A stretch of 5,731 bases of DNA. Origin: Candidatus Sabulitectum sp. (lineage in GTDB: Bacteria; Fermentibacterota; Fermentibacteria; Fermentibacterales; JCC-6). The DNA lies in contig JAOZRM010000186.1 of assembly GCA_029940175.1 (NCBI GenBank), positions 1-5,731 of the forward strand, in the 5' to 3' direction. How positions within the stretch are numbered: position 1 is the first letter of the stretch; every line of letters begins with the position of its first letter. The notes beneath the pieces were generated by a model. The model had not been told where the DNA came from. It worked only from the letters and a program-made list of their open reading frames with translations, and made no database searches. Both the position numbers and the translations under genes were made by a program. This document shows, piece after piece, positions 1 through 5,731 of this stretch.

Positions 1-1
1 C

Positions 2-826
2 CTCAGTGATACACTGATTGCACAGGGAGCCCCGACAAACTTGTACAATCCTTTCAGTGCAGGCATGAACAATGCTTTCGCTCTTCTGCTGGGTGGCCTT
101 CTTGGTGGAATGGCAGCTCAAGCAAGCATTCAGCCGATATTTGCTGCAAAAAATGTTCAGACAGCCAAAAAAGCAGCAATAGTAGCAGGTTTTATTGTAG
201 CTCCTTTCGGTATTATGACTGCATTCCTTGGGCTTATGGCCAGAACAGGTCTCTTCTTCGGGCCTGAAGTTGAAGTTGTTGGTAGAACGGCGATCCCAAC
301 CCTTCTTCAGACACCGGCATTTATCCCGCCGATTCTTGGTGGAATTGCCCTTGCAGGTGTTCTTGCAGCAATTCTCTCTACAGTGGGCCCCGTAAACTTT
401 GCCGTTGTAACAATTGCCGCCAAGGACATCTATCATGGAATGATCAACAAAAAAGCAGATGATGCTAAAATTATAGCAACAGCCAGAAAGCTGGTTCTTC
501 TTGTTAGTGTCATTTCCGTACCGCTTGCAATAACTATGCAAGGTGCAGTTCTTAAAACCGCATACATCAGTTACGCTATTCGAGCAATTGGTGCAATTGT
601 TATTATTACCGGTTTATACCTCCGCAAATATGTCACTCCACTTGGTGTTAAGCTGGCTTTTATTTTAGGCACAATCTCGGTATTTGTATCGATGTACGCT
701 CAGAATCAGGGATGGTTTAATGTCGATAAAACATACGGAGCAGTCGCAACGACTATTGTTGTGATTTCTCTGTCTTCTCTTGGCGACAAGTTTTTCAGGA
801 AGAAAGCAAAGTATGAAAACCTCTAG
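2..826 (+). CDS. Sodium:solute symporter (SSS family), C-terminal part, 5'-truncated by window edge
   Basis: This inner-membrane protein is predicted to import a small organic solute driven by the sodium gradient. The frame is open from base 2, so the gene starts upstream; 274 residues are visible to the TAG at 824-826, about half of a usual SSS protein (480-550 residues). A TTG at 41 is only an internal codon. Seen: a glycine-rich helix followed by a GGMAAQASIQPIFAAK stretch (visible residues about 32-49) typical of the family; further hydrophobic helices at about 58-80, 106-128, 160-182, 186-205, 215-232 and 244-260; and an ILSTVGPVN segment with Ser126-Thr127 followed by a KDIY motif. In the PutP/vSGLT fold the equivalent Ser-Thr pair lies at the Na2 sodium site; this alignment was made by eye. 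The C-terminus is short and basic (FFRKKAK). The next gene starts inside this one with a 14-nt overlap, so they are probably co-transcribed and the transporter probably serves the oxidoreductase. Solute specificity is unknown. Confidence 0.88.
   Translation, partial: LSDTLIAQGAPTNLYNPFSAGMNNAFALLLGGLLGGMAAQASIQPIFAAKNVQTAKKAAIVAGFIVAPFGIMTAFLGLMARTGLFFGPEVEVVGRTAIPTLLQTPAFIPPILGGIALAGVLAAILSTVGPVNFAVVTIAAKDIYHGMINKKADDAKIIATARKLVLLVSVISVPLAITMQGAVLKTAYISYAIRAIGAIVIITGLYLRKYVTPLGVKLAFILGTISVFVSMYAQNQGWFNVDKTYGAVATTIVVISLSSLGDKFFRKKAKYENL
797..802 (+). promoter_or_regulatory. Ribosome binding site for the OFOR alpha gene, inside the symporter gene
   Basis: The purine-rich AGGAAG lies 10 nt before the ATG at 813 and inside the last codons of the symporter. 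It supports ATG 813 over the in-frame TTG at 780, which would add 11 residues (starting MATSFSGRKQS) lacking any family similarity that I recognise. Confidence 0.6.
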
Positions 827-1928
827 CAATAACTCACTTATTGACGCCTCAAGGCTGATGATAGAGGGAACTGTACGAGCCGGTGGTCAGGTATTTGTGG
901 GGTATCCCATAACACCTGCAAATCTGCTGTACTCTTACTCAAGTAAAAGATTCCCCACAGTACTTCCAGCACCTGATGAGATATCAACAATGCAGTTCAT
1001 GAGCGGTTTTGCAGCAGCCGGTAAATTCCCGGTTACTGCAACTTCCTTTCCTGGGCTTGCACTTATGGTTGAATCCATTGGCATGGCTTTCATGATGGAA
1101 CTGCCCATGGTAATCATGCTTGTTCAGAGAATGGGTCCATCTACAGGTACTGCAACTTGTGGAGCTCAGGGTGATATTGGCCTGATCGGTAATATCAATT
1201 CCGGCGGATACCCAATTCCAACCTTCTGCCCTTCTACATTCGAGGATTGTTATACTCTTTCTGCAGAAGCAGTCAAGGTAGCAATCAAGCTTCGCACTCC
1301 TGTTTTTATGCTTACATCAAAAGAAATGGTCATGACATTAAAAAGTTTTGATCTTTCGACACTAAAACCTGTTGAACCTGTTAAGCGCACATGGTACAGT
1401 AGTGAGGAAAAATTTGTTCCCTACAAACCGGACGCAAATGGAGTTCCTGATTTTCTGCCCGTGGGTTCACCTGACCATCAGGTAAGAATTACAGCTTCTA
1501 CCCACGATCAGAACGCAGCATTACAGCACTCTTCTAAAGAAGCACTGGCAAACATTGAAAGGCTTCGATTCAAAATGGAGCACAATCTATCAGATTATGC
1601 ACATTATGATTATGACAAAGTGGATGATGCAGAAACACTCGTTTTCTCTTACGGAATTTCTGCTGCTGCTTCTCGGGAAGCTGTTGCAAATCTCAAGGCT
1701 AGTGGCAAAAGGGTTTCTCTATTGATCGCAAAGACCCTTTTCCCTGTTCTCCCTGAATATCTTGAAGCTGCAAACAGCCACAAAAGAGTTGTTGTTGTTG
1801 AAGAAAACCAGAGAGGTCAGTACAGAGAGATGCTTTTTGGCTTGAATGGAAGAGATGGTGTTTCAGGGGTAAACTGCATAGGCAGACTTATCACACCTGG
1901 TGAAATTGAAGAGGAGGTCTCCAAATGA
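813..1928 (+). CDS. 2-oxoacid:ferredoxin oxidoreductase, alpha subunit (KorA/VorB/PorA-like)
   Basis: This is the alpha subunit of a cytoplasmic enzyme that converts a 2-oxoacid plus CoA to acyl-CoA and CO2 while reducing ferredoxin. The 371-residue length from ATG 813 is normal for stand-alone alpha subunits (350-390). Seen: an N-terminal pyrimidine-binding domain with GYPITPA (residues 30-36), a DEIS acidic motif (55-58), VTATSFPG (74-81), VQRMGPSTGTAT (104-115) and QGD (119-121); a middle segment with the GSPDHQVRITASTHDQNA block (218-235) that matches the usual 'TG-x-x-HD' region; and a C-terminal transketolase-C-like domain (about 275-350) ending in VVVEENQRGQ (327-336). Departures from the usual consensus are TSFPG where most members have TSGPG, and NSGGYP (128-133) where an HGD/HGE motif is common. 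The gene overlaps the symporter by 14 nt and the beta-gamma gene by 4 nt. The family is certain; the substrate (2-oxoglutarate, branched-chain 2-oxoacid, pyruvate or other) is not, so no gene symbol is given. Confidence 0.92.
   Translation: MKTSSNNSLIDASRLMIEGTVRAGGQVFVGYPITPANLLYSYSSKRFPTVLPAPDEISTMQFMSGFAAAGKFPVTATSFPGLALMVESIGMAFMMELPMVIMLVQRMGPSTGTATCGAQGDIGLIGNINSGGYPIPTFCPSTFEDCYTLSAEAVKVAIKLRTPVFMLTSKEMVMTLKSFDLSTLKPVEPVKRTWYSSEEKFVPYKPDANGVPDFLPVGSPDHQVRITASTHDQNAALQHSSKEALANIERLRFKMEHNLSDYAHYDYDKVDDAETLVFSYGISAAASREAVANLKASGKRVSLLIAKTLFPVLPEYLEAANSHKRVVVVEENQRGQYREMLFGLNGRDGVSGVNCIGRLITPGEIEEEVSK
1912..1918 (+). promoter_or_regulatory. Strong Shine-Dalgarno for the beta-gamma OFOR gene
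   Basis: A perfect AGGAGGT lies 6 nt before ATG 1925, inside the last codons of the alpha gene. With the ATGA stop-start overlap (1925-1928) it fixes the start and suggests translational coupling that would keep the alpha and beta-gamma chains in balance. It matches the anti-Shine-Dalgarno sequence better than the site before the alpha gene. Confidence 0.85.
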
Positions 1929-3205
1929 GTGGAGTTTACCTTTCAACAGAGAATCAACCATTCTGCAAAGGCTGCGGACACACTCTTGTTGGCAGGGCAA
2001 TCGAGAAAGCTCTTGGCAATCTCGAAAACCTTGATCCACTTGATCTTGTGGTTGTAACTGACATCGGCTGTATCGGCATTATCGACAAACAATTCAAATC
2101 CCACACTGTGCACGGACTTCACGGAAGATCCGTTGCACTGGCCACCGGGATTTCAATGGGGCTTTCAGACCCATCCAAAAAGATCATTGTTTTCATAGGT
2201 GATGGAGGAGCCACAATCGGGCTACATCACATTCTTGAAGCAGCACACCTGAATATCAACATGACTGTACTTGTTCACAACAATATGCTTTACGGTATGA
2301 CAGGCGGGCAGCCATCCGGTCTTACTCCACAAGGGTTTAAAACCCTTACAATGCCTGACGGAAGAATGGATCACGGAACCGATCTGTGCCAGCTGGTTCA
2401 CAGTGCAGGGGCTGCTTATGCAAGACGGCTTTATGCCATGGGAGATATATCCGAGGTGCTGGAGGAAGCTTTTAAGGTTGATGGTTTCTCTCTTGTCGAG
2501 GCTGTAGAATTCTGTCCCAGCCATGGTATTAAGTTCAACCCCGGCAAAAAACTGTATGAGTTAACTGAAAAAGCAGGTCTTCTTCCAATTCTTCTCGAAA
2601 ACAACAAGGCACCACACATTTCAGCAGAAAAAGTGGATGGAGAATCTCTATTTACACCAGTAAAAGAAGTAAAGGCTGAATTCAGTCATAATCTGGATGG
2701 AAGAATTTCACTTATACTTGCGGGTTCTGCCGGTGAAGGTGTGCAATCTGCAGCTGAACTTCTTGCTGTTGCAGCAATGTCCTGCGGGCTTTCTGTTACA
2801 AAAAAAGGTAGTTATCCAGTTACTGTTGGTGTTGGTTTCTCTCTTGCAGAACTCATAATATCTACGGATAAGATAGACTATACAGGCATCAGTAAAATTA
2901 ATGCAGCACTTGTCACTTCAGTAGATGGCTTGAAAAAGGGTCTCTCTAAAATAGAGAATATGACTGATGGAACTCTTTATCTTGATTCCTCTCTTGAAGC
3001 ACCTGAAACAGCCACAAAAGTAGAGATAAATAATTACAGAAAACCTATGGGGCCAAGAAGCGCCAGCCTTCTTCAGGCAGCAAACTTTGTTAAAGAAACA
3101 GGCTTCATCCCCATGGAAGCATTTTACAAAGCACTTGCTGCTTCAAGAATCAGCAAAGCCATTCCCAGGGAAAAACTCGAAAAGGCTCTCAAGGAACTAA
3201 ACTAA
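1925..3205 (+). CDS. 2-oxoacid:ferredoxin oxidoreductase, fused beta (TPP-binding) and gamma subunits
   Basis: This 426-residue chain holds the TPP-binding beta subunit (about 1-225), a linker (about 226-258) and a gamma-subunit domain (about 259-415). Beta: CKGCGH (14-19), TDIGCIG (45-51), GDGG (92-95), NN at 119-120 (the GDG-x(~25)-N pattern that binds Mg-TPP), GMTGGQ (124-129) and CPSHG (197-201). Cys14, Cys17, Cys49 and Cys197 match in spacing the four ligands I recall for the single [4Fe-4S] cluster of Sulfolobus-type OFOR beta subunits (Cys12, 15, 46, 197). Gamma: GSAGEGVQSAAELLA (267-281) is a variant of the GxGGQGV start of this domain, followed by a YPVTVGVGFSLAELIIS-type block (297-313) and a helical C-terminus. 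Beta and gamma are more often separate genes, or gamma is joined to alpha. Alpha lies directly upstream with an ATGA overlap, so the two chains together supply all the catalytic domains. No delta ferredoxin subunit follows: the operon ends at a hairpin 13 nt after the TAA. Confidence 0.92.
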   Translation: MSGVYLSTENQPFCKGCGHTLVGRAIEKALGNLENLDPLDLVVVTDIGCIGIIDKQFKSHTVHGLHGRSVALATGISMGLSDPSKKIIVFIGDGGATIGLHHILEAAHLNINMTVLVHNNMLYGMTGGQPSGLTPQGFKTLTMPDGRMDHGTDLCQLVHSAGAAYARRLYAMGDISEVLEEAFKVDGFSLVEAVEFCPSHGIKFNPGKKLYELTEKAGLLPILLENNKAPHISAEKVDGESLFTPVKEVKAEFSHNLDGRISLILAGSAGEGVQSAAELLAVAAMSCGLSVTKKGSYPVTVGVGFSLAELIISTDKIDYTGISKINAALVTSVDGLKKGLSKIENMTDGTLYLDSSLEAPETATKVEINNYRKPMGPRSASLLQAANFVKETGFIPMEAFYKALAASRISKAIPREKLEKALKELN

Positions 3206-3218
3206 ATCTACTTAGCAA

Positions 3219-3249
3219 TCAGCCGGCATTTTGCATAAATGCCGGCTGA
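3219..3249. terminator. Hairpin between convergent genes, probable bidirectional terminator
   Basis: A perfect 13-bp stem (3219-3231 pairing with 3237-3249) encloses the 5-nt loop TGCAT, with a GC-rich core (CAGCCGGC/GCCGGCTG). It lies 13 nt after the beta-gamma stop and 31 nt beyond the stop of the minus-strand RND gene, so it could end both transcripts. Neither side is followed at once by a T-run, so it is not a textbook intrinsic terminator. It could instead act with Rho or protect 3' ends. The rest of the gap (3206-3280) holds only a weak AT-rich hairpin. Confidence 0.6.
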
Positions 3250-3280
3250 AGTAGTTCATTCAGAATAAATGAATTTTCTA

Positions 3281-5731
3281 CTATTCCTCTGAATTGAAAC
3301 CGATCTTTTTCCTGTGCAAGCCATCAAGCGCTACATAAAGAATTGGAAGAACAACAAGCGTAAGTGGTGTGGCTACAAGCATTCCTCCTATTACAGTTCT
3401 TGCCATTGGAGCCCACAGGGCTGCACTGCTGGTGCCACCCATGGAAAGTGGAACAAGAGCCAGGATGGTTGTGCTGGCTGTCATAAGAATTGGCTTCAGT
3501 CGTATTCTACCTGCTTGAACAATTGCCTCCCTTGCAGAGATGTTACTTTCTCTTCTAAGGTTGTTCGCAAAATCCACAAGCACAATTCCATTGTTAACCA
3601 CAATTCCTATGAGCATAAGAATTCCAACAAGCGAGGTCATTCCCATTGTGGTGCCGGTCAAAAAGAGGATCCAGACAACACCGATAAGAGCAAGGGGAAT
3701 CTCAAAAACGAGAATGAATGGTTCAAGAAGTGACTCAAATTGAGCCGCCATCACCATATAGACAAGCATAATGGCAACAAGAATTGCAAGACCCATGCTG
3801 CTGAAGGATTCCTTCTGATCGGTAATATCACCTGTGACCTCCCACCTGGTATCTCCCAGATCAAGAGAATCCATCATGGCCTGAACGTCTCCAGCCACAT
3901 CTCCAAGTGGTCTACCGTCAAGCCTGCAGAAAACACTTACCACACGGCTTCTATCCAACCGACCAATCTTATTGGGAGACAGAGCCGTATTGAATGTTCC
4001 CCAGTAATCAAGCGGAGCACCGTTAACAGTAAGAGCAGCAACAGATTCTCGTGTTGAACGATATCTTTCAGCATATCTTAGATTCACATCTACATCTGTT
4101 CCATTCTCATTCAATGTGGTAACATTCATTCCAAGCATCCCCAGAGTGATCTCTGAAGCCAGTTGGGCTCTGGAAAATCCTCTTAGCGATAACACTCCAT
4201 CATCCGGGATATAATCTATCTTTGTAAACCAGTCTTCCAGTGATGAGACTTCTCCTGTGGTTCCCGGGATGAGATCAAGATTGTCTCTCACATAATCTCC
4301 AAGAACTTTCAGTGTATCAAGATCTGATCCAAACAAGTTGATCTGAATGGGAAACTCATTACCGATAGGTGCTCCTGTTCTTACTGCAAACCTTATTCCA
4401 GGTGTGCTGAAGAGAATCCTCCGCATGGAAGTTGCATAATCTTCCACACTGGTATCTCGTTCCTCTTCAGGCACAAGGTAGTAGGTCATTACAATTCTGC
4501 ATGTTGCATCAGAACCGAACATGGCACCAAGTCCCTCTGCTTTTCCCACATCCACCAGAAGGTGTGCAAGATCACCGGGCAGAAACAAGGCTGAAAGAGA
4601 GTCTTCCATAGCAAGTGCGAAACTGTCCGTCTCTGCAAGATTTGTTCCAGCTGGCAGGCTTACGGTAACATCAATTATTCCCTCCTGAATATCAGGCAGG
4701 AATGATGTTGGAATAAATCTGAACAAAGACATGGATATGAAGAAAAGAATCACTATGGGCAGAAGAGTTTTGAATTTGTGAACTGTGCAGTAGGTCAAGA
4801 TCTTCTCATACCTGGCATCCAGCCTTGCAAGACCTTTGTCTATCCGATTCGCCACCGATCTTTCGCTGTGCTTCTTTATCAGATTCTTTGATCTGGAAGC
4901 AAGGAGAGGAATAAGGGTCATGGCAAGAAAGAGAGAAATGAACAGAGCGGAGGCGATGGTTATGCTGAGATCTCTGAATATCTGCCCGGTCATTCCCTTC
5001 ACAAACAGCATAGGAATGAAAACGGCAACTGTTGTTAAAGTAGAAGCTGTTACAGCCATTGCAACCTGAGACGCCCCATGTGAGGCGGCTTTTTCCTGTG
5101 ATTCCCCGTGACGTCTTCTTCTGTGAATGTTCTCGAGAACCACCACCGAGTTATCAACTATCATGCCAATTGAAATGCTGAGCCCTGCAAGACTCATGAT
5201 GTTAAGATTCACGCCTAAAAGGTACATTGCTGCAAATGTGGAAATAAAGGAAAGGGGCATTGAAACACTGACAATTCCCGCATTCACCGCTGACCCCAGG
5301 AAGAACATAAGAACTGCAGCAGCAAGGAGAATTGCCTGAATACCAGTCATAAGAAGACTTTTTGTGGAATCAAGAACAAAATCCTTCTGAGAGTAAATTA
5401 TGTCCATATCGAGAGTCCCGGAGTAGTTGAGTGCAGTCTCTGCAATCTGGTTCTCCAGAAGACGACAGGTATTAACCGTGTTGGCATCCCCGCTTTTGCG
5501 AAGTATCAGAATTACTGAGTTTTCGCCATCCAGCCTGCTGGTACTGCTCTGGTCTTTGCTGCCGTCGGCTATTTCCGAAACATCTCTAAGATGAACAGGA
5601 ATACCGTTGCTGACGCCTATTACAGTTTCACCAAGCTGCTCTATTGAAGTAAATCCACTTTTAACACTGATATAGATCTCTGTTCCCTCTGAATCAATAT
5701 CACCACCTGGTTGATTGCCCTGAACAGATCT
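3281..5731 (-). CDS. RND-family efflux permease (AcrB/MdtC-like, HAE-type), 5' end beyond window
   Basis: This is the inner-membrane pump of a predicted tripartite exporter, driven by the proton gradient. The frame runs from the right edge to the TAG at 3281-3283; 816 residues are visible. The ATG at 5405-5407 is internal, because 108 matching residues precede it, including PGGDIDSEGTEIYISVKS and STSRLDGENSVILILRKSGDAN. By eye, the visible part starts near AcrB residue 210, so TM1 and the first periplasmic subdomains (about 200 residues) are missing. TM2-TM6 span about visible residues 128-278 and TM7 about 320-338. A large periplasmic porter/docking region follows (about 339-640), then TM8-TM12 (about 645-803) and a short tail. 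TM4 carries IGMIVDNSVVVLENI, with Asp193 for proton relay but Asn194 where AcrB has a second Asp. TM10 carries GIVVNNGIVLVDF with the paired Asn common in many non-AcrB RND pumps. It lacks a recognisable metal-pump (CusA) signature. It is convergent with the OFOR operon; any adaptor (MFP) gene would be outside the window. Confidence 0.93.
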   Translation of the reverse strand, partial: RSVQGNQPGGDIDSEGTEIYISVKSGFTSIEQLGETVIGVSNGIPVHLRDVSEIADGSKDQSSTSRLDGENSVILILRKSGDANTVNTCRLLENQIAETALNYSGTLDMDIIYSQKDFVLDSTKSLLMTGIQAILLAAAVLMFFLGSAVNAGIVSVSMPLSFISTFAAMYLLGVNLNIMSLAGLSISIGMIVDNSVVVLENIHRRRRHGESQEKAASHGASQVAMAVTASTLTTVAVFIPMLFVKGMTGQIFRDLSITIASALFISLFLAMTLIPLLASRSKNLIKKHSERSVANRIDKGLARLDARYEKILTYCTVHKFKTLLPIVILFFISMSLFRFIPTSFLPDIQEGIIDVTVSLPAGTNLAETDSFALAMEDSLSALFLPGDLAHLLVDVGKAEGLGAMFGSDATCRIVMTYYLVPEEERDTSVEDYATSMRRILFSTPGIRFAVRTGAPIGNEFPIQINLFGSDLDTLKVLGDYVRDNLDLIPGTTGEVSSLEDWFTKIDYIPDDGVLSLRGFSRAQLASEITLGMLGMNVTTLNENGTDVDVNLRYAERYRSTRESVAALTVNGAPLDYWGTFNTALSPNKIGRLDRSRVVSVFCRLDGRPLGDVAGDVQAMMDSLDLGDTRWEVTGDITDQKESFSSMGLAILVAIMLVYMVMAAQFESLLEPFILVFEIPLALIGVVWILFLTGTTMGMTSLVGILMLIGIVVNNGIVLVDFANNLRRESNISAREAIVQAGRIRLKPILMTASTTILALVPLSMGGTSSAALWAPMARTVIGGMLVATPLTLVVLPILYVALDGLHRKKIGFNSEE

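Noticed and set aside
780..812. An 11-residue N-terminal extension of the OFOR alpha gene starting at TTG 780.
   Set aside because: ATG 813 has a better-placed ribosome binding site (AGGAAG at 797-802), is the standard start codon and gives the normal family length.
1707..1741. Inverted repeat AAAAGGGT ... ACCCTTTT with a 19-nt loop.
   Set aside because: It is inside the conserved C-terminal domain of the alpha subunit with no T-run or gene boundary, so it is most likely chance.
1788..1802. GTT-rich microsatellite-like run (GTTGTTGTTGTTG).
   Set aside because: It encodes the beta-strand Val run before the EENQRGQ motif conserved in this family, so protein constraint explains it.
2331..2347. 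Inverted repeat AAGGGTTT-A-AAACCCTT.
   Set aside because: It lies wholly inside the beta-gamma gene, where it encodes part of an ordinary QGFKTLT stretch. The 1-nt centre makes it a poor hairpin, and it has no partner elsewhere that I could see.
2222..2619. Two minus-strand open frames antisense to the beta-gamma gene, and one at 935-1117 antisense to the alpha gene.
   Set aside because: They are shadows of well-supported coding sequence, with no convincing start signals or family similarity.
3255..3277. A small hairpin TTCATT/AATGAA followed by TTTT, as a second plus-strand terminator.
   Set aside because: The stem is only 6 bp and AT-rich, and the T-run has only four bases; it is too weak to call as a terminator beside the strong hairpin at 3219-3249.
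3314..4057. Plus-strand open frames of 67-139 codons over the RND gene, with smaller ones at 4836-5069 and 5127-5339.
   Set aside because: They lie antisense to a clear RND coding sequence, have low-complexity or unlikely composition (rich in His, Cys, Lys and Asn for the 3314-4057 pair) and match no family that I recognise.
5405..5407. ATG as the start of the RND permease.
   Set aside because: The same frame continues without a stop to the window edge, and the 108 preceding residues match the RND periplasmic domain, so this Met is internal.

Overview
The window suggests a Gram-negative, probably strictly anaerobic or fermentative bacterium of moderate GC content. The Gram-negative call rests on an RND exporter, which normally works with an outer membrane. 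The anaerobe call rests on an oxygen-sensitive type of ferredoxin-linked 2-oxoacid oxidoreductase. The sequence does not support a call to phylum or genus.

Left side, + strand (1-3205): a compact three-gene operon entered part-way through its first visible gene. (1) The C-terminal 274 residues of a sodium:solute symporter (SSS family), whose 5' end lies outside the window. (2) A 371-residue alpha subunit of a 2-oxoacid:ferredoxin oxidoreductase (OFOR; KorA/VorB/PorA superfamily), whose ATG at 813 lies inside the symporter gene (14-nt overlap). (3) A 426-residue protein that joins the TPP/[4Fe-4S]-binding beta subunit to the gamma subunit in one chain; it overlaps the alpha gene by ATGA. Together, genes 2 and 3 carry all the catalytic OFOR domains with one predicted [4Fe-4S] cluster and no visible delta (2x[4Fe-4S] ferredoxin) subunit. 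The overlaps suggest that a dedicated Na+-driven importer supplies an organic acid, or an amino acid later converted to a 2-oxoacid, which is oxidatively decarboxylated to acyl-CoA with reduction of ferredoxin. The substrate cannot be read from the sequence.

Centre (3206-3280): a 75-bp gap between convergent genes holds a strong 13-bp-stem hairpin, likely a shared terminator although it lacks a clear U-tract.

Right side, - strand (3281-5731): most of a large RND-family efflux permease (816 residues visible, C-terminus complete). Its frame stays open to the window's right edge, so about 200 N-terminal residues are missing. It is convergent with the operon and probably functionally unrelated.

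The window is mostly ordinary metabolic and efflux content. The most notable features are the beta-gamma fusion, the transporter-enzyme coupling and the departures from consensus in the alpha subunit. I saw no mobile element, CRISPR array, RNA gene or defence system.
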